From: an uncultured Campylobacter sp.
GTDB taxonomy: Bacteria; Campylobacterota; Campylobacteria; Campylobacterales; Campylobacteraceae
Reading direction: 5' to 3'
Length of the DNA: 64,000 bases
Assembly: GCF_963518785.1 (NCBI RefSeq)
Contig: NZ_CAUQKJ010000001.1
Coordinates: 314,385-378,384 of the forward strand
Shown one piece after another: positions 9,535 through 16,482 of the stretch (the first letter of the stretch is position 1; every line of letters starts with the position of its first letter). Made by a program: the position numbers and the translations under genes. The notes beneath the pieces are model-generated. The model ran no database searches. It worked only from the letters and a program-made list of their open reading frames with translations, and was not told the DNA's origin.

Positions 9535-10050
9535 ATGAAAAAATTCTATCTTAAAATTTATATACTCACGTTTATGGCGGTATTAATAGCCATCCCTACG
9601 GCGGCAAAAGTAAGCATAGACGACTTCAAAACGCAAGAGGAAAAAGATTTAGCGATCTCTTGCGATGACGGCGATGGGAAATACAGCGCGTGTATGAAAC
9701 TGGCTGAAATTTTAACCAAAAGATGCGATAATGAAGATTTTAGGAGCTGCGAGATTGCGGGAGAGTTTTTATCTGCATTCGGACGATACAGAGACGCTAT
9801 CGCTCCTTTAAGCAAGGCTTGCGATGCAAATTTACTGTTATCTTGCGTTTCGTTAATGACGACGGATATAGTAGCTACGGGAAATATCGATAGGGCGATA
9901 AGAAGCTTGGATAAAATTTGCGATGCCAAAATTGATGGCAGTGAGGAATATTGCAAATTTAAAAACGAGCTTGAAATTTGCTTAAAAGATACGAAATGTA
10001 ATCCGATAAAAAGAGGCAAAGAGCTTCTAAACTGGATCGTGGAGCAATGA
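9535..10050 (+). CDS. Secreted cysteine-rich repeat protein, paralogue A
   Basis: Member of a local family that I do not recognise by name; it resembles short Sel1/TPR-like, Hcp-type cysteine-rich proteins. AAGGAG (9524-9529) sets the ATG at 9535. A signal peptide (MKKFYLKIYILTFMAVLIAI ending TAAK) indicates export. The mature part carries the family signature CDDGDGKYSACMKLAEIL, followed by paired cysteines spaced as in helical hairpin repeats (CDNEDFRSC, ACDANLLLSC) and a C-terminal CNPIKRGKE. Paired cysteines suggest disulphides in the periplasm. It is first of four tandem genes and the next ATG follows the stop by one base. It is closest to the gene at 10612, showing an A-B-A'-B' duplication. 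Function unknown. Confidence 0.8.
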   Translation: MKKFYLKIYILTFMAVLIAIPTAAKVSIDDFKTQEEKDLAISCDDGDGKYSACMKLAEILTKRCDNEDFRSCEIAGEFLSAFGRYRDAIAPLSKACDANLLLSCVSLMTTDIVATGNIDRAIRSLDKICDAKIDGSEEYCKFKNELEICLKDTKCNPIKRGKELLNWIVEQ

Positions 10051-10051
10051 T

Positions 10052-10555
10052 ATGAAAAGTTTGGTATTGATAGCGATGTTGGCATTCTCGTGTGCGTATG
10101 CGGGTTTCGATTTTAAAGAAAAGGATTTAGCAAATTTATATTCGCTTTGCAATAAGGGCGATGGGAAATATAGTGCCTGCACGAAGCTAACGGATATATT
10201 ATCAAAGCATTGTGATAGCGGCAATGCCGAAAAATGCGGAGAACTCGGATATGTGCTATATGAGATAGGCAAGACTGAAGAGTCTATTGCACCATTACAG
10301 AAAGCTTGCGATGCGGATTTAGCGTTTTATTGCTTTAAATTAGGATCTGATGAGCTTGGGCGCACAGATAATATAAATAGAGCGTATGCTAGTTTTTCAA
10401 AAGCTTGCAAACTTGGCATTAAAGATGAAAAACTTCTACAAGCATCTTGCATGGCCGAAGATAAATTAAAAGAGTGTTTAAGCAATAGCGAATGTAATCC
10501 ATTAAAAGTGATAGAAAGTATTTACTACACGGCTAAAAGTATAATGCAAAATTAA
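10052..10555 (+). CDS. Secreted cysteine-rich repeat protein, paralogue B
   Basis: Second member of the tandem family. It starts one base after the stop of paralogue A, so it is probably translationally coupled. The signal peptide is MKSLVLIAMLAFSCAYA. The signature reads CNKGDGKYSACTKLTDIL, followed by HCDSGNAEKCGELGYVL and KACDADLAFYCFKLG, which look like Sel1-type helical pairs bridged by cysteines. The C-terminus keeps the ECNP element. It most resembles the gene at 11151, which likewise follows an A-type gene. No enzymatic motif is visible; a periplasmic or surface interaction role is only inferred. Confidence 0.8.
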   Translation: MKSLVLIAMLAFSCAYAGFDFKEKDLANLYSLCNKGDGKYSACTKLTDILSKHCDSGNAEKCGELGYVLYEIGKTEESIAPLQKACDADLAFYCFKLGSDELGRTDNINRAYASFSKACKLGIKDEKLLQASCMAEDKLKECLSNSECNPLKVIESIYYTAKSIMQN

Positions 10556-10567
10556 AATTTTTTAATT

Positions 10568-10626
10568 AAGGAGTAAAAGATGGCAAATCCAAAGAGAGGT
10601 AAGGAGTGCTAATGAAAAAATTCTAT
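10568..10626 (+). repeat. 59-bp direct repeat, copy 1 (micro-ORF plus start of paralogue A')
   Basis: It matches 11682-11740 at 51 of 59 positions by my alignment, without gaps. The unit holds AAGGAG, a 10-codon frame and the first codons of an A-type gene. It marks the boundary of the duplicated A-B unit. Confidence 0.7.
10580..10612 (+). CDS. 10-residue micro-ORF MANPKRGKEC
   Basis: ATG at 10580 follows AAGGAG (10568-10573) at good spacing. The TAA stop overlaps the next ATG as TAATG, so ribosomes could reinitiate on paralogue A'. A near-identical frame, MANPKKGKER, occupies the same place in the second repeat. It may be a coupled leader peptide, or a remnant of the CNPIKRGKE C-terminus of an ancestral family member. 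Expression is unproven. Confidence 0.35.
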   Translation: MANPKRGKEC

Positions 10627-11154
10627 CTTAAAATTTGGTTACTCGCGTTTATAACGGCATTTTTAGCCATCCCTGCTGCGGCACAACCGCCTTTGGTAAG
10701 CTTAATAGAATTAGAGAATTTTAAAAATGAAGAGCAAAGGACGCTTTTGAAATCCTGTGACTATGGCGAAGGCAAATATAGCTCGTGCAATAAACTCGTT
10801 GAAATTTTATCTAAAGAGTGCGACGACGATAGGCGTTATTTAAGTTGTGAATTAAATGCGCTTCTTTTATTGACATTAAATAGAGACGAAGAAGCTATAA
10901 ATTATCTTGTTAAAAGTTGCGATGCAAATTTAATGACGAGTTGCTTATGCCTTAATTGGGAAGATCTGTATTTCACCGGAAATACGGATAGAGTTTTAAA
11001 AAGCTTTAAAAAAATATGTAGTATGGATTCGGAATCTGCACATGAGTATTGCGGATTTTACGATGAACTTAAAATTTGTGTGGAAGACAAAGAGTGCAAT
11101 CCAAGAGGAAAAATGAAAGAAATTTATAATAAACTATACGGGGAGTTGAAATGA
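10612..11154 (+). CDS. Secreted cysteine-rich repeat protein, paralogue A'
   Basis: Third tandem member. AAGGAG (10601-10606) places the start at ATG 10612 rather than the in-frame GTG 10606. About 38 bases around this start are nearly identical to those of the first gene (9524-9561), so the pair arose by recent duplication. The signal peptide is MKKFYLKIWLLAFITAFLAI ending AAAQ. The signature is CDYGEGKYSSCNKLVEIL, followed by paired cysteines (ECDDDRRYLSCE, SCDANLMTSCLC) and ECNPRGKMKE near the end. The A and A' mature parts have diverged clearly while the leader stayed similar. Its stop overlaps the next start by four bases (ATGA). Confidence 0.8.
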   Translation: MKKFYLKIWLLAFITAFLAIPAAAQPPLVSLIELENFKNEEQRTLLKSCDYGEGKYSSCNKLVEILSKECDDDRRYLSCELNALLLLTLNRDEEAINYLVKSCDANLMTSCLCLNWEDLYFTGNTDRVLKSFKKICSMDSESAHEYCGFYDELKICVEDKECNPRGKMKEIYNKLYGELK

Positions 11155-11690
11155 CAAGGCTATGCTTTATATTTTATTCTATGATATTTTTAGTTTCTGT
11201 CGCAATGGCTGGCAAGCCTACGGCTGAAGAGGAAAATCTTTATAATGAATGCGATAAAGGAAACGGCAAATATAGCTCGTGCACTAAGCTAATAAAAATT
11301 TTATCCGAAAAATGCGATAGCGGAGATATGATCGGGTGTGCCGATGTGGGTTATATTATGGGCTTTGAACTGGGTATGCGTGAAGCCTCGGTTGCGCCAT
11401 TAGATAAATCTTGCAAGGCAGGTATTGCAGCCTCTTGTTTTAACCTCGGTATACATGATATTGCGATAAGAGGCAATGTCAAAAGAGCGGCGCATAATTA
11501 CGCTATAGCTTGCGAAAAATATTCAGAGCGCTTGGAAGAAGAAAGAATATTTAAACTAAAGTCTTGTGCGCTAAAGACGGCTTTAGAAAACTGCTTACGA
11601 GATCAGGAGGAACACGATCCCGTAAAGTGTGCGAAAAAAGCCTTTTGGGAAATAAGCGATAAATACGACTCAAATTCAACCAAGGAGTAA
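11151..11690 (+). CDS. Secreted cysteine-rich repeat protein, paralogue B'
   Basis: Fourth tandem member, overlapping the stop of A' by four bases. The signal peptide is MTRLCFIFYSMIFLVSVAMA, cleaved near Ala-Gly. The family signature is CDKGNGKYSSCTKLIKIL, followed by KCDSGDMIGCADVGYIM and SCKAGIAASCFNLGI. It is the B-type partner (compare CDSGNAEKCGELGYVL in 10052-10555). The C-terminus carries additional cysteines and a charged tail. Together the four genes form an A-B-A'-B' array, probably one operon. Function unknown; the pattern is shared with Helicobacter cysteine-rich (Hcp/Sel1) proteins but the repeats are more degenerate. Confidence 0.8.
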   Translation: MTRLCFIFYSMIFLVSVAMAGKPTAEEENLYNECDKGNGKYSSCTKLIKILSEKCDSGDMIGCADVGYIMGFELGMREASVAPLDKSCKAGIAASCFNLGIHDIAIRGNVKRAAHNYAIACEKYSERLEEERIFKLKSCALKTALENCLRDQEEHDPVKCAKKAFWEISDKYDSNSTKE

Positions 11691-11740
11691 AAGATGGCAA
11701 ATCCAAAGAAGGGCAAAGAGCGATAATGAAAGAATTTTAT
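11682..11740 (+). repeat. 59-bp direct repeat, copy 2
   Basis: Second copy of the unit at 10568-10626. Differences in the micro-ORF include two third-position changes (GGT/GGC, AAG/AAA) and one Arg/Lys exchange, which hints weakly at past coding constraint. Confidence 0.7.
11694..11726 (+). CDS. 10-residue micro-ORF MANPKKGKER
   Basis: AAGGAG at 11682-11687 precedes the ATG, and TAATG couples it to the truncated frame that follows. It is the counterpart of the frame at 10580-10612. Whether it is translated is not known. Confidence 0.35.
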   Translation: MANPKKGKER

Positions 11741-11863
11741 CCAGCAATTTTGGCGCCTTTAATAACGCAAGCCGCGGCAGAACCCAACAAAAGCGTAGCC
11801 GATAGCAAAGAGATAAAATTTACGTCGCCTGCCGATCTAAATTTAAATTTATATCATTCGTAA
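11726..11863 (+). pseudogene. Truncated third A-type paralogue (45 codons)
   Basis: The frame starts MKEFYPAILAPLITQAAAEP, clearly related to the leader of paralogues A and A' (MKKFYLKI...AFITAFLAIPAAAQ). After about 20 residues similarity stops and TAA follows at codon 46, so the GKYSSC signature and the cysteine pairs are missing. The hydrophobic core of the leader is also weakened by Pro and Gln. It looks like the remnant of a third A copy left by deletion, or a very short secreted peptide. It ends eight bases before the next gene's ATG. Confidence 0.55.
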
Positions 11864-11871
11864 GGATTAAA

Positions 11872-12657
11872 ATGAAAGCACTATTGTTTGTACTAGCGTC
11901 GGTTCTGTTTTTGAAAGCCGCGAGCGTAAGCGAAATTTATTCTCTAGGGGCGCCTGCGTGCGATATTTACGATTTAAATTTAAAGAAATGTAATAGCGGC
12001 GACGGCGAAGCATGCTATTTGGCGGCTTTAATTCTAAATAATAAATCTTGCGCACGAAAAAACGACGATTTGGCATTGGAATTTTTTGAAAAATCATGCA
12101 GTTTGGGATATGCCAAAGGCTGCATTTTTATGGGACAAGCGTATTCGCTTACTTCTTTGGACGAAAAACACGCGAAAATCAAGACATATTACGAAAGAGC
12201 TTGCGAGCTGGACGCGAAATTTTGCGACGATTACGGGCTTTTATATTTTTACGGCGAGGGCGTAAAAAAGGATGAGCTTGCGGCAAAAGAGTATTTTAAA
12301 AAATCCTGCGATGCGGGAAATCCCGCAGGATGCGGGCACTTTGCCACATCGTTAAACAGAGAGAATGAGAATATAAATGAGGTTATGAAATTTTATGAAA
12401 TCGGCTGCAACGGAGAGCATTACCCTTCGTGCTACGCTTACGGACTGCTGTTGTGGGCTAAAGTAGATAAAAATAAAGGCAAAAATTTTTGCAAGAAGGC
12501 TTGCGATAAGGGTAATATAAAGGAAGCATGCAAATGGGTACTCGATATGAGCGAGGAGGAAGAAGAGCAAATTTTATATTTGAGGCGGTATTTAAAGCTG
12601 GGCTGCAAAGACGGCGACGCGCAAATGTGCAAGGATTTAGGAAAAACAGGGAATTAG
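11872..12657 (+). CDS. Secreted Sel1-like repeat, cysteine-rich protein (Hcp family)
   Basis: The signal peptide MKALLFVLASVLFLKAASVS directs export. The mature protein is made of Sel1-like repeats of about 36 residues in which two cysteines bracket each helical hairpin: CNSGDGEACYLAALIL, CSLGYAKGCIFMGQAY, CDAGNPAGCGHFA, CNGEHYPSCYAYGLLL, CDKGNIKEACKWVLD and CKDGDAQMCKDLG. This is the layout of Helicobacter cysteine-rich proteins, which are disulphide-stabilised, secreted solenoids. The repeat at residues ~115-140 keeps the canonical YGEGVKKDELAAKEYFKKSC. It follows the degenerate paralogue array and precedes ppk. The partner or ligand cannot be read from the sequence. Confidence 0.85.
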   Translation: MKALLFVLASVLFLKAASVSEIYSLGAPACDIYDLNLKKCNSGDGEACYLAALILNNKSCARKNDDLALEFFEKSCSLGYAKGCIFMGQAYSLTSLDEKHAKIKTYYERACELDAKFCDDYGLLYFYGEGVKKDELAAKEYFKKSCDAGNPAGCGHFATSLNRENENINEVMKFYEIGCNGEHYPSCYAYGLLLWAKVDKNKGKNFCKKACDKGNIKEACKWVLDMSEEEEEQILYLRRYLKLGCKDGDAQMCKDLGKTGN

Positions 12658-12733
12658 GGCAGAATTTAAATTCTAAATTGCCCCACTTGCAAGCTCTTAA
12701 AATTTGGGCTTTAAAATTTAATCTTAATTGGGC

Positions 12734-12739
12734 TATAAT
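12734..12739 (+). promoter_or_regulatory. Candidate -10 box for ppk
   Basis: GGGCTATAATC contains a perfect TATAAT 30 bases upstream of the ppk ATG. No clear -35 is visible, as is common in Campylobacter. Confidence 0.55.
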
Positions 12740-12769
12740 CTTAGAATTAATATTCAAAAAGGAGTTTTT

Positions 12770-14851
12770 ATGCAAACACAAAATAATTTTATAAACCGCG
12801 AGCTAAGCTGGCTACGCTTCAATACCCGCGTGCTAGAACAATGCAAAAAGGATATTCCACTAATTGAAAAATTAAAATTTCTAGCGATTTACAGCACGAA
12901 TTTAGACGAGTTTTATATGATACGCGTGGCGGGTCTAAAGCAGCTTTTCACCGCCGGCGTTATAACCAGCGGCGATGACGAGATGACGCCTCTTGAGCAG
13001 CTACGCGCGATCCGCTCCTATCTAAGAAACGAACAGACCGAGCTTGAGCAGCAGTATTTCGGCATCCAAAAGGAGCTTTGCAAAAACGGGCTTTTTATCA
13101 AAAGCTACGACGAGCTGCAGCCCGAGCTAAAGCCGGCGGCGGACGAGTTTTTTTTCTCGCAGATAATGCCCGTCATCGTCCCGATCGCAGTGGATGCAAC
13201 CCATCCTTTCCCGCATCTAAACAATCTCAGCTTCTCCCTTGCGGTCAAGCTCTGCGATGAGGGCGCGCCCGAGTCGGTGCATTTTGGAATGATTAGAATT
13301 CCGCGCGTGATCCCGCGCTTCGTGCAGGTCGCGCAAAACACCTACGTGCCGATCGGCACCATCGTAAAGCGCCATGCGGAGGAGATTTTCCCCGGCTACA
13401 AGCTCATCAGCTCCGCAGCTTTCCGCGTCACGCGAAATGCAGATATCGTAATCGAAGAGGAGGAAGCGGACGATTTTATGATGATCCTGGAAGCGGGGCT
13501 TAAACTGCGCCGCAAAGGGGCTTTCGTACGACTTCAGATCGAAAAAGACGCCGATGCCGAGCTTTTAGAATTTCTAAATTCCCATCTTAAAATTTTTTAC
13601 AAAGATATATATGAATGCGCCGTGCCGCTTACGCTGGACGGGCTTTGGGAGATCGCTTCCAATAAGGATTTTTCCTTTCTAGCTAACCCGCAATATCTGC
13701 CAAAGACGCTGCCTCCCTTTAACGAAAACACCTCCGTTATGAGCGCTATGGAGAAAGAGGATATCTTGTTAATTCATCCTTACGAGAGCTTTGATCCGGT
13801 GCAAAAACTCATCAAAGAAGCCGCCAAGGATCCAAAGGTCATCTCAATCCGTATGACGCTGTATCGCGTGGAGAAAAACTCCCCGATCGTCCAGAGCCTG
13901 ATCGAGGCCGCAAGCGACGGCAAGCAGGTAACGGTGATGGTCGAGCTTAAGGCGAGGTTTGATGAAGAAAACAACCTGCACTGGGCGAAGGCGCTCGAAG
14001 ACGCGGGCGCGCACGTCATCTACGGTATCACGGGCTTTAAAGTCCACGCCAAGGTAACTCAGATCATCAAAAAAGAGGAAGGCAAGTTAAAATTTTATAT
14101 CCACTTAGGCACGGGCAACTACAACGGCTCGAGCGCTAAAATTTACACCGACGTGAGCTTTTTTACCTGCGGCGACCGCTTCGATAAGGACACGACAAAT
14201 TTCTTCCACATCCTCTCGGGCTACAACAAAAACCGCAAGCTTGACAACCTCGCTATGTCGCCGATGCAGATCAAAGAGCGACTCCTGGCGATGATAAAAA
14301 ACGAGGAGAAAAAAGGCTCTGCCGGCAGGATCATCGCTAAGATGAACGCTCTTGTCGACGGCGATATGATCAAGGCGCTGTATAAAGCAAGCGCCGCGGG
14401 CGTAAAGATCGATCTCATCGTGCGCGGCATCTGCTGCTTGCGCCCGGCGCTTAAGGGCGTCAGCGAAAATATCCGCGTGATCTCGATCGTCGGCAAATAC
14501 CTAGAGCACGCTAGAATTTTTTACTTCGCGCACGCGCAGCCCAGCCTATACATCGCGAGCGCGGATTGGATGCCGCGAAATTTGGAGCGCAGACTGGAGC
14601 TGATGAGCCCGATTTACAACGAAAATTTGCAAAACAAACTCAAAGAAATTTTAAAACTTCAGCTAAGCGATAACGAGCTTGCATTCGAGCTACAAAGCAG
14701 CGGCGAATACCGAAAGATCGCGCCGAAAAAGGGTGAAGAGAGAATCGACGATCAAGAATTTTTAGAAGCTTATTTTAGTAAAATTTATAAAAACATCCGC
14801 AAGCATGATGAAAGCAGCACGGCACTAACTAAGCTTTTAAAAGAGAGTTAA
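12770..14851 (+). CDS. ppk: Polyphosphate kinase 1
   Basis: PPK1 reversibly polymerises ATP gamma-phosphate into inorganic polyphosphate. The start is ATG 12770, preceded by AAAAAGGAG; an upstream in-frame extension lacks such a site. The N-terminal domain opens FINRELSWLRFNTRVLEQ and continues LAIYSTNLDEFYMIRVAGLK. The two phospholipase-D-like catalytic domains contain IRMTLYRVEKNSPIVQSL, the histidine of GFKVHAKVTQI (the probable phosphorylated residue by family comparison), FYIHLGTGNYN, and IVRGICCLRPALKG. At 693 aa it has the usual length. Polyphosphate supports stress survival and phosphate/metal storage in Campylobacter. It is monocistronic by context, with its own -10 box. Confidence 0.97.
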   Translation: MQTQNNFINRELSWLRFNTRVLEQCKKDIPLIEKLKFLAIYSTNLDEFYMIRVAGLKQLFTAGVITSGDDEMTPLEQLRAIRSYLRNEQTELEQQYFGIQKELCKNGLFIKSYDELQPELKPAADEFFFSQIMPVIVPIAVDATHPFPHLNNLSFSLAVKLCDEGAPESVHFGMIRIPRVIPRFVQVAQNTYVPIGTIVKRHAEEIFPGYKLISSAAFRVTRNADIVIEEEEADDFMMILEAGLKLRRKGAFVRLQIEKDADAELLEFLNSHLKIFYKDIYECAVPLTLDGLWEIASNKDFSFLANPQYLPKTLPPFNENTSVMSAMEKEDILLIHPYESFDPVQKLIKEAAKDPKVISIRMTLYRVEKNSPIVQSLIEAASDGKQVTVMVELKARFDEENNLHWAKALEDAGAHVIYGITGFKVHAKVTQIIKKEEGKLKFYIHLGTGNYNGSSAKIYTDVSFFTCGDRFDKDTTNFFHILSGYNKNRKLDNLAMSPMQIKERLLAMIKNEEKKGSAGRIIAKMNALVDGDMIKALYKASAAGVKIDLIVRGICCLRPALKGVSENIRVISIVGKYLEHARIFYFAHAQPSLYIASADWMPRNLERRLELMSPIYNENLQNKLKEILKLQLSDNELAFELQSSGEYRKIAPKKGEERIDDQEFLEAYFSKIYKNIRKHDESSTALTKLLKES

Positions 14852-14995
14852 GTGCGCGCCGGATTTGCGCGCTAGATCGCTTGGCATTAAGCTTGCGCGC
14901 TAAGCCCGCGCGCAGACCGAGATCATAAAATATTAAATGCAGAATTTTAAGCCGTGAATGCGTGAGTAGATTTACAGAAATTTCAAAGGGATTAA

Positions 14996-16021
14996 ATGAA
15001 AAGATATCTTTATCTAGCCGTTATAGCTATGTTTTGCATGGGGGGAGTCTTTGAAGACGCGGATAAGCTCTATGAGGACGGCGATTATCCTAAAGCGATA
15101 AAAATGTGGCAGCGCAGCTGCGACGGCGGAGATACGCGAAGTTGCTATAGGCTCGGGAACCTATATAGATTCGGCAGGAACGTCACTCAAAACTATCAAA
15201 AAGCGGCGAATTTTTATCAAAAAGCCTGCGATGACGGAGATATGACCGGTTGCTATGAGCTTGCAGGACTATACTTCGAAGGCTATGGCGTTAGACAAAA
15301 TTATCAAAAGGCGGCGAACCTGCATCAAAAGGCTTGCGACGGCGGTAATATGTTTTCGTGCAATTTGCTTGCAATTTCATACGAATCCGGTATCGGCGTC
15401 CCAAGAGACAAGCACAAGGCTATGGTTTTGCGTCAAATGATTTGCGATAACGGTGATGCAGATATGTGCAATAACCTTGCATATTTATATAAAAACGGCG
15501 ACAAGGTCGAGCAGGACTTGCAAAAGTCGGAGAGCTTATATAAAAAAGCGGCTGTTTTGTACCAAAAGAAGGCTCAAATAAATCAAAAGAAATGCGATGA
15601 AGGCGACTTATATGAGTGCCAGCGCCTAGCGGATCTATATATAGACGGCAGGGGCGTAGAGAAGGATTTCAAAAAGGCTGCGGATTTATACCAAAAGGCT
15701 TGTGATGGCGGCAGGGCGGCGGCGTGCTTGACTCTGGGAGACTTTTACAAAGCAGGTAATTACCAAAAAGCAGAAAGCCTATATCAAAGCGGGCTAAATT
15801 TGCTTAAAAATACTTGCGAGAGCGGGGATGCGGACTCGTGTAGTTATCTCGGGGATTTATACAAAAATGGATGGCATATTAAACAAGATAGATCCTTAGC
15901 AAAAGAATTTTACGGGAAAGCATGCGATTTAGCAGAGCAGATCGGCTGCGACGAATACAAGCAATTAAACGAAGCAGAACTCATCGATGATAAGCACGGC
16001 ATCGCACCGAGCGCGCCTTAA
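14996..16021 (+). CDS. Sel1-like repeat, cysteine-rich secreted protein (Hcp family)
   Basis: A short N-terminal hydrophobic leader (MKRYLYLAVIAMFCMGGVF) is followed by about seven Sel1/Hcp repeats. Consensus elements recur: CDGGDTRSCYRLGNLY, CDDGDMTGCYELAGLYFEG, CDGGNMFSCNLLAISYESG, CDNGDADMCNNLAYLYKNG, CDEGDLYECQRLADLYIDG, CDGGRAAACLTLGDFY and CESGDADSCSYLGDLYKNG, each with the C-x7-C pair that forms a disulphide within a helical hairpin. This is the family of HcpA-like solenoids of Helicobacter and Campylobacter. The start is ATG 14996 after AAAGGGATTAA. It may act outside the cytoplasm in protein-protein or host interactions; that is inference from the family. Confidence 0.88.
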   Translation: MKRYLYLAVIAMFCMGGVFEDADKLYEDGDYPKAIKMWQRSCDGGDTRSCYRLGNLYRFGRNVTQNYQKAANFYQKACDDGDMTGCYELAGLYFEGYGVRQNYQKAANLHQKACDGGNMFSCNLLAISYESGIGVPRDKHKAMVLRQMICDNGDADMCNNLAYLYKNGDKVEQDLQKSESLYKKAAVLYQKKAQINQKKCDEGDLYECQRLADLYIDGRGVEKDFKKAADLYQKACDGGRAAACLTLGDFYKAGNYQKAESLYQSGLNLLKNTCESGDADSCSYLGDLYKNGWHIKQDRSLAKEFYGKACDLAEQIGCDEYKQLNEAELIDDKHGIAPSAP

Positions 16022-16482
16022 TCCGTGAAGCTTGCATGCTTGCGCGCAAACAAGGCTACGCAATCAGCGAGCTATCAAATTTTTTAGAATTTTAAAATTC
16101 TAAATTTTATAAATTATCTTAGGCGCAGCTTCCTAGAAATACTAATTTGCCATGATGCCAGCTATATACTACGGGTAGATAAAATTCCGCTCACTTATGA
16201 TAAAATTTTAAAATTTCTCAAGTTAAAATCTTAAAATTTACTCACTGTCTCATCGTTTGTATTTCATAAAAATACTTTTAAATTTAAAGTAAAAATTTGT
16301 AATTTTAAAAAATGTAAATTTAAGAGATAAAGGCGTAAACCTGGGAATTCTTTAAATTTAATTAAATTTTATAACTATAAATGATAAATAAATTCTTTTT
16401 AATTTAAATTTAAAGAATTTTTCACTAATATACTACTCTTTTTAATAACGCCTATGAGAAATAGTATTATAAAAGGATCAAA
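16022..16482. other. AT-rich intergenic region upstream of TonB receptor
   Basis: No gene. It contains a perfect 22-base palindrome (16083-16104) and a strongly AT-rich stretch (16190-16470) that must hold the receptor promoter. TAATATACT (16427-16435) is a candidate -10 area. No convincing Fur consensus is visible, though TGAGAAATAGTATTAT (16454-16469) is a weak candidate. Confidence 0.5.
16083..16104. terminator. 22-bp perfect palindrome, possible terminator
   Basis: TTTAGAATTTT is followed directly by its reverse complement AAAATTCTAAA, then TTTTAT. It lies 62 bases after the Sel1-protein stop and could form a bidirectional hairpin. The very low GC content makes it weak. Confidence 0.35.

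Noticed and set aside
12528..12794. 88-codon plus-strand frame overlapping the Sel1 gene end and ppk start
   Set aside because: Lies out of frame across the end of one clear gene and the start of another; no ribosome binding site.
16454..16469. Fur box before the haem-type receptor
   Set aside because: TGAGAAATAGTATTAT matches the consensus poorly; not listed as a site.
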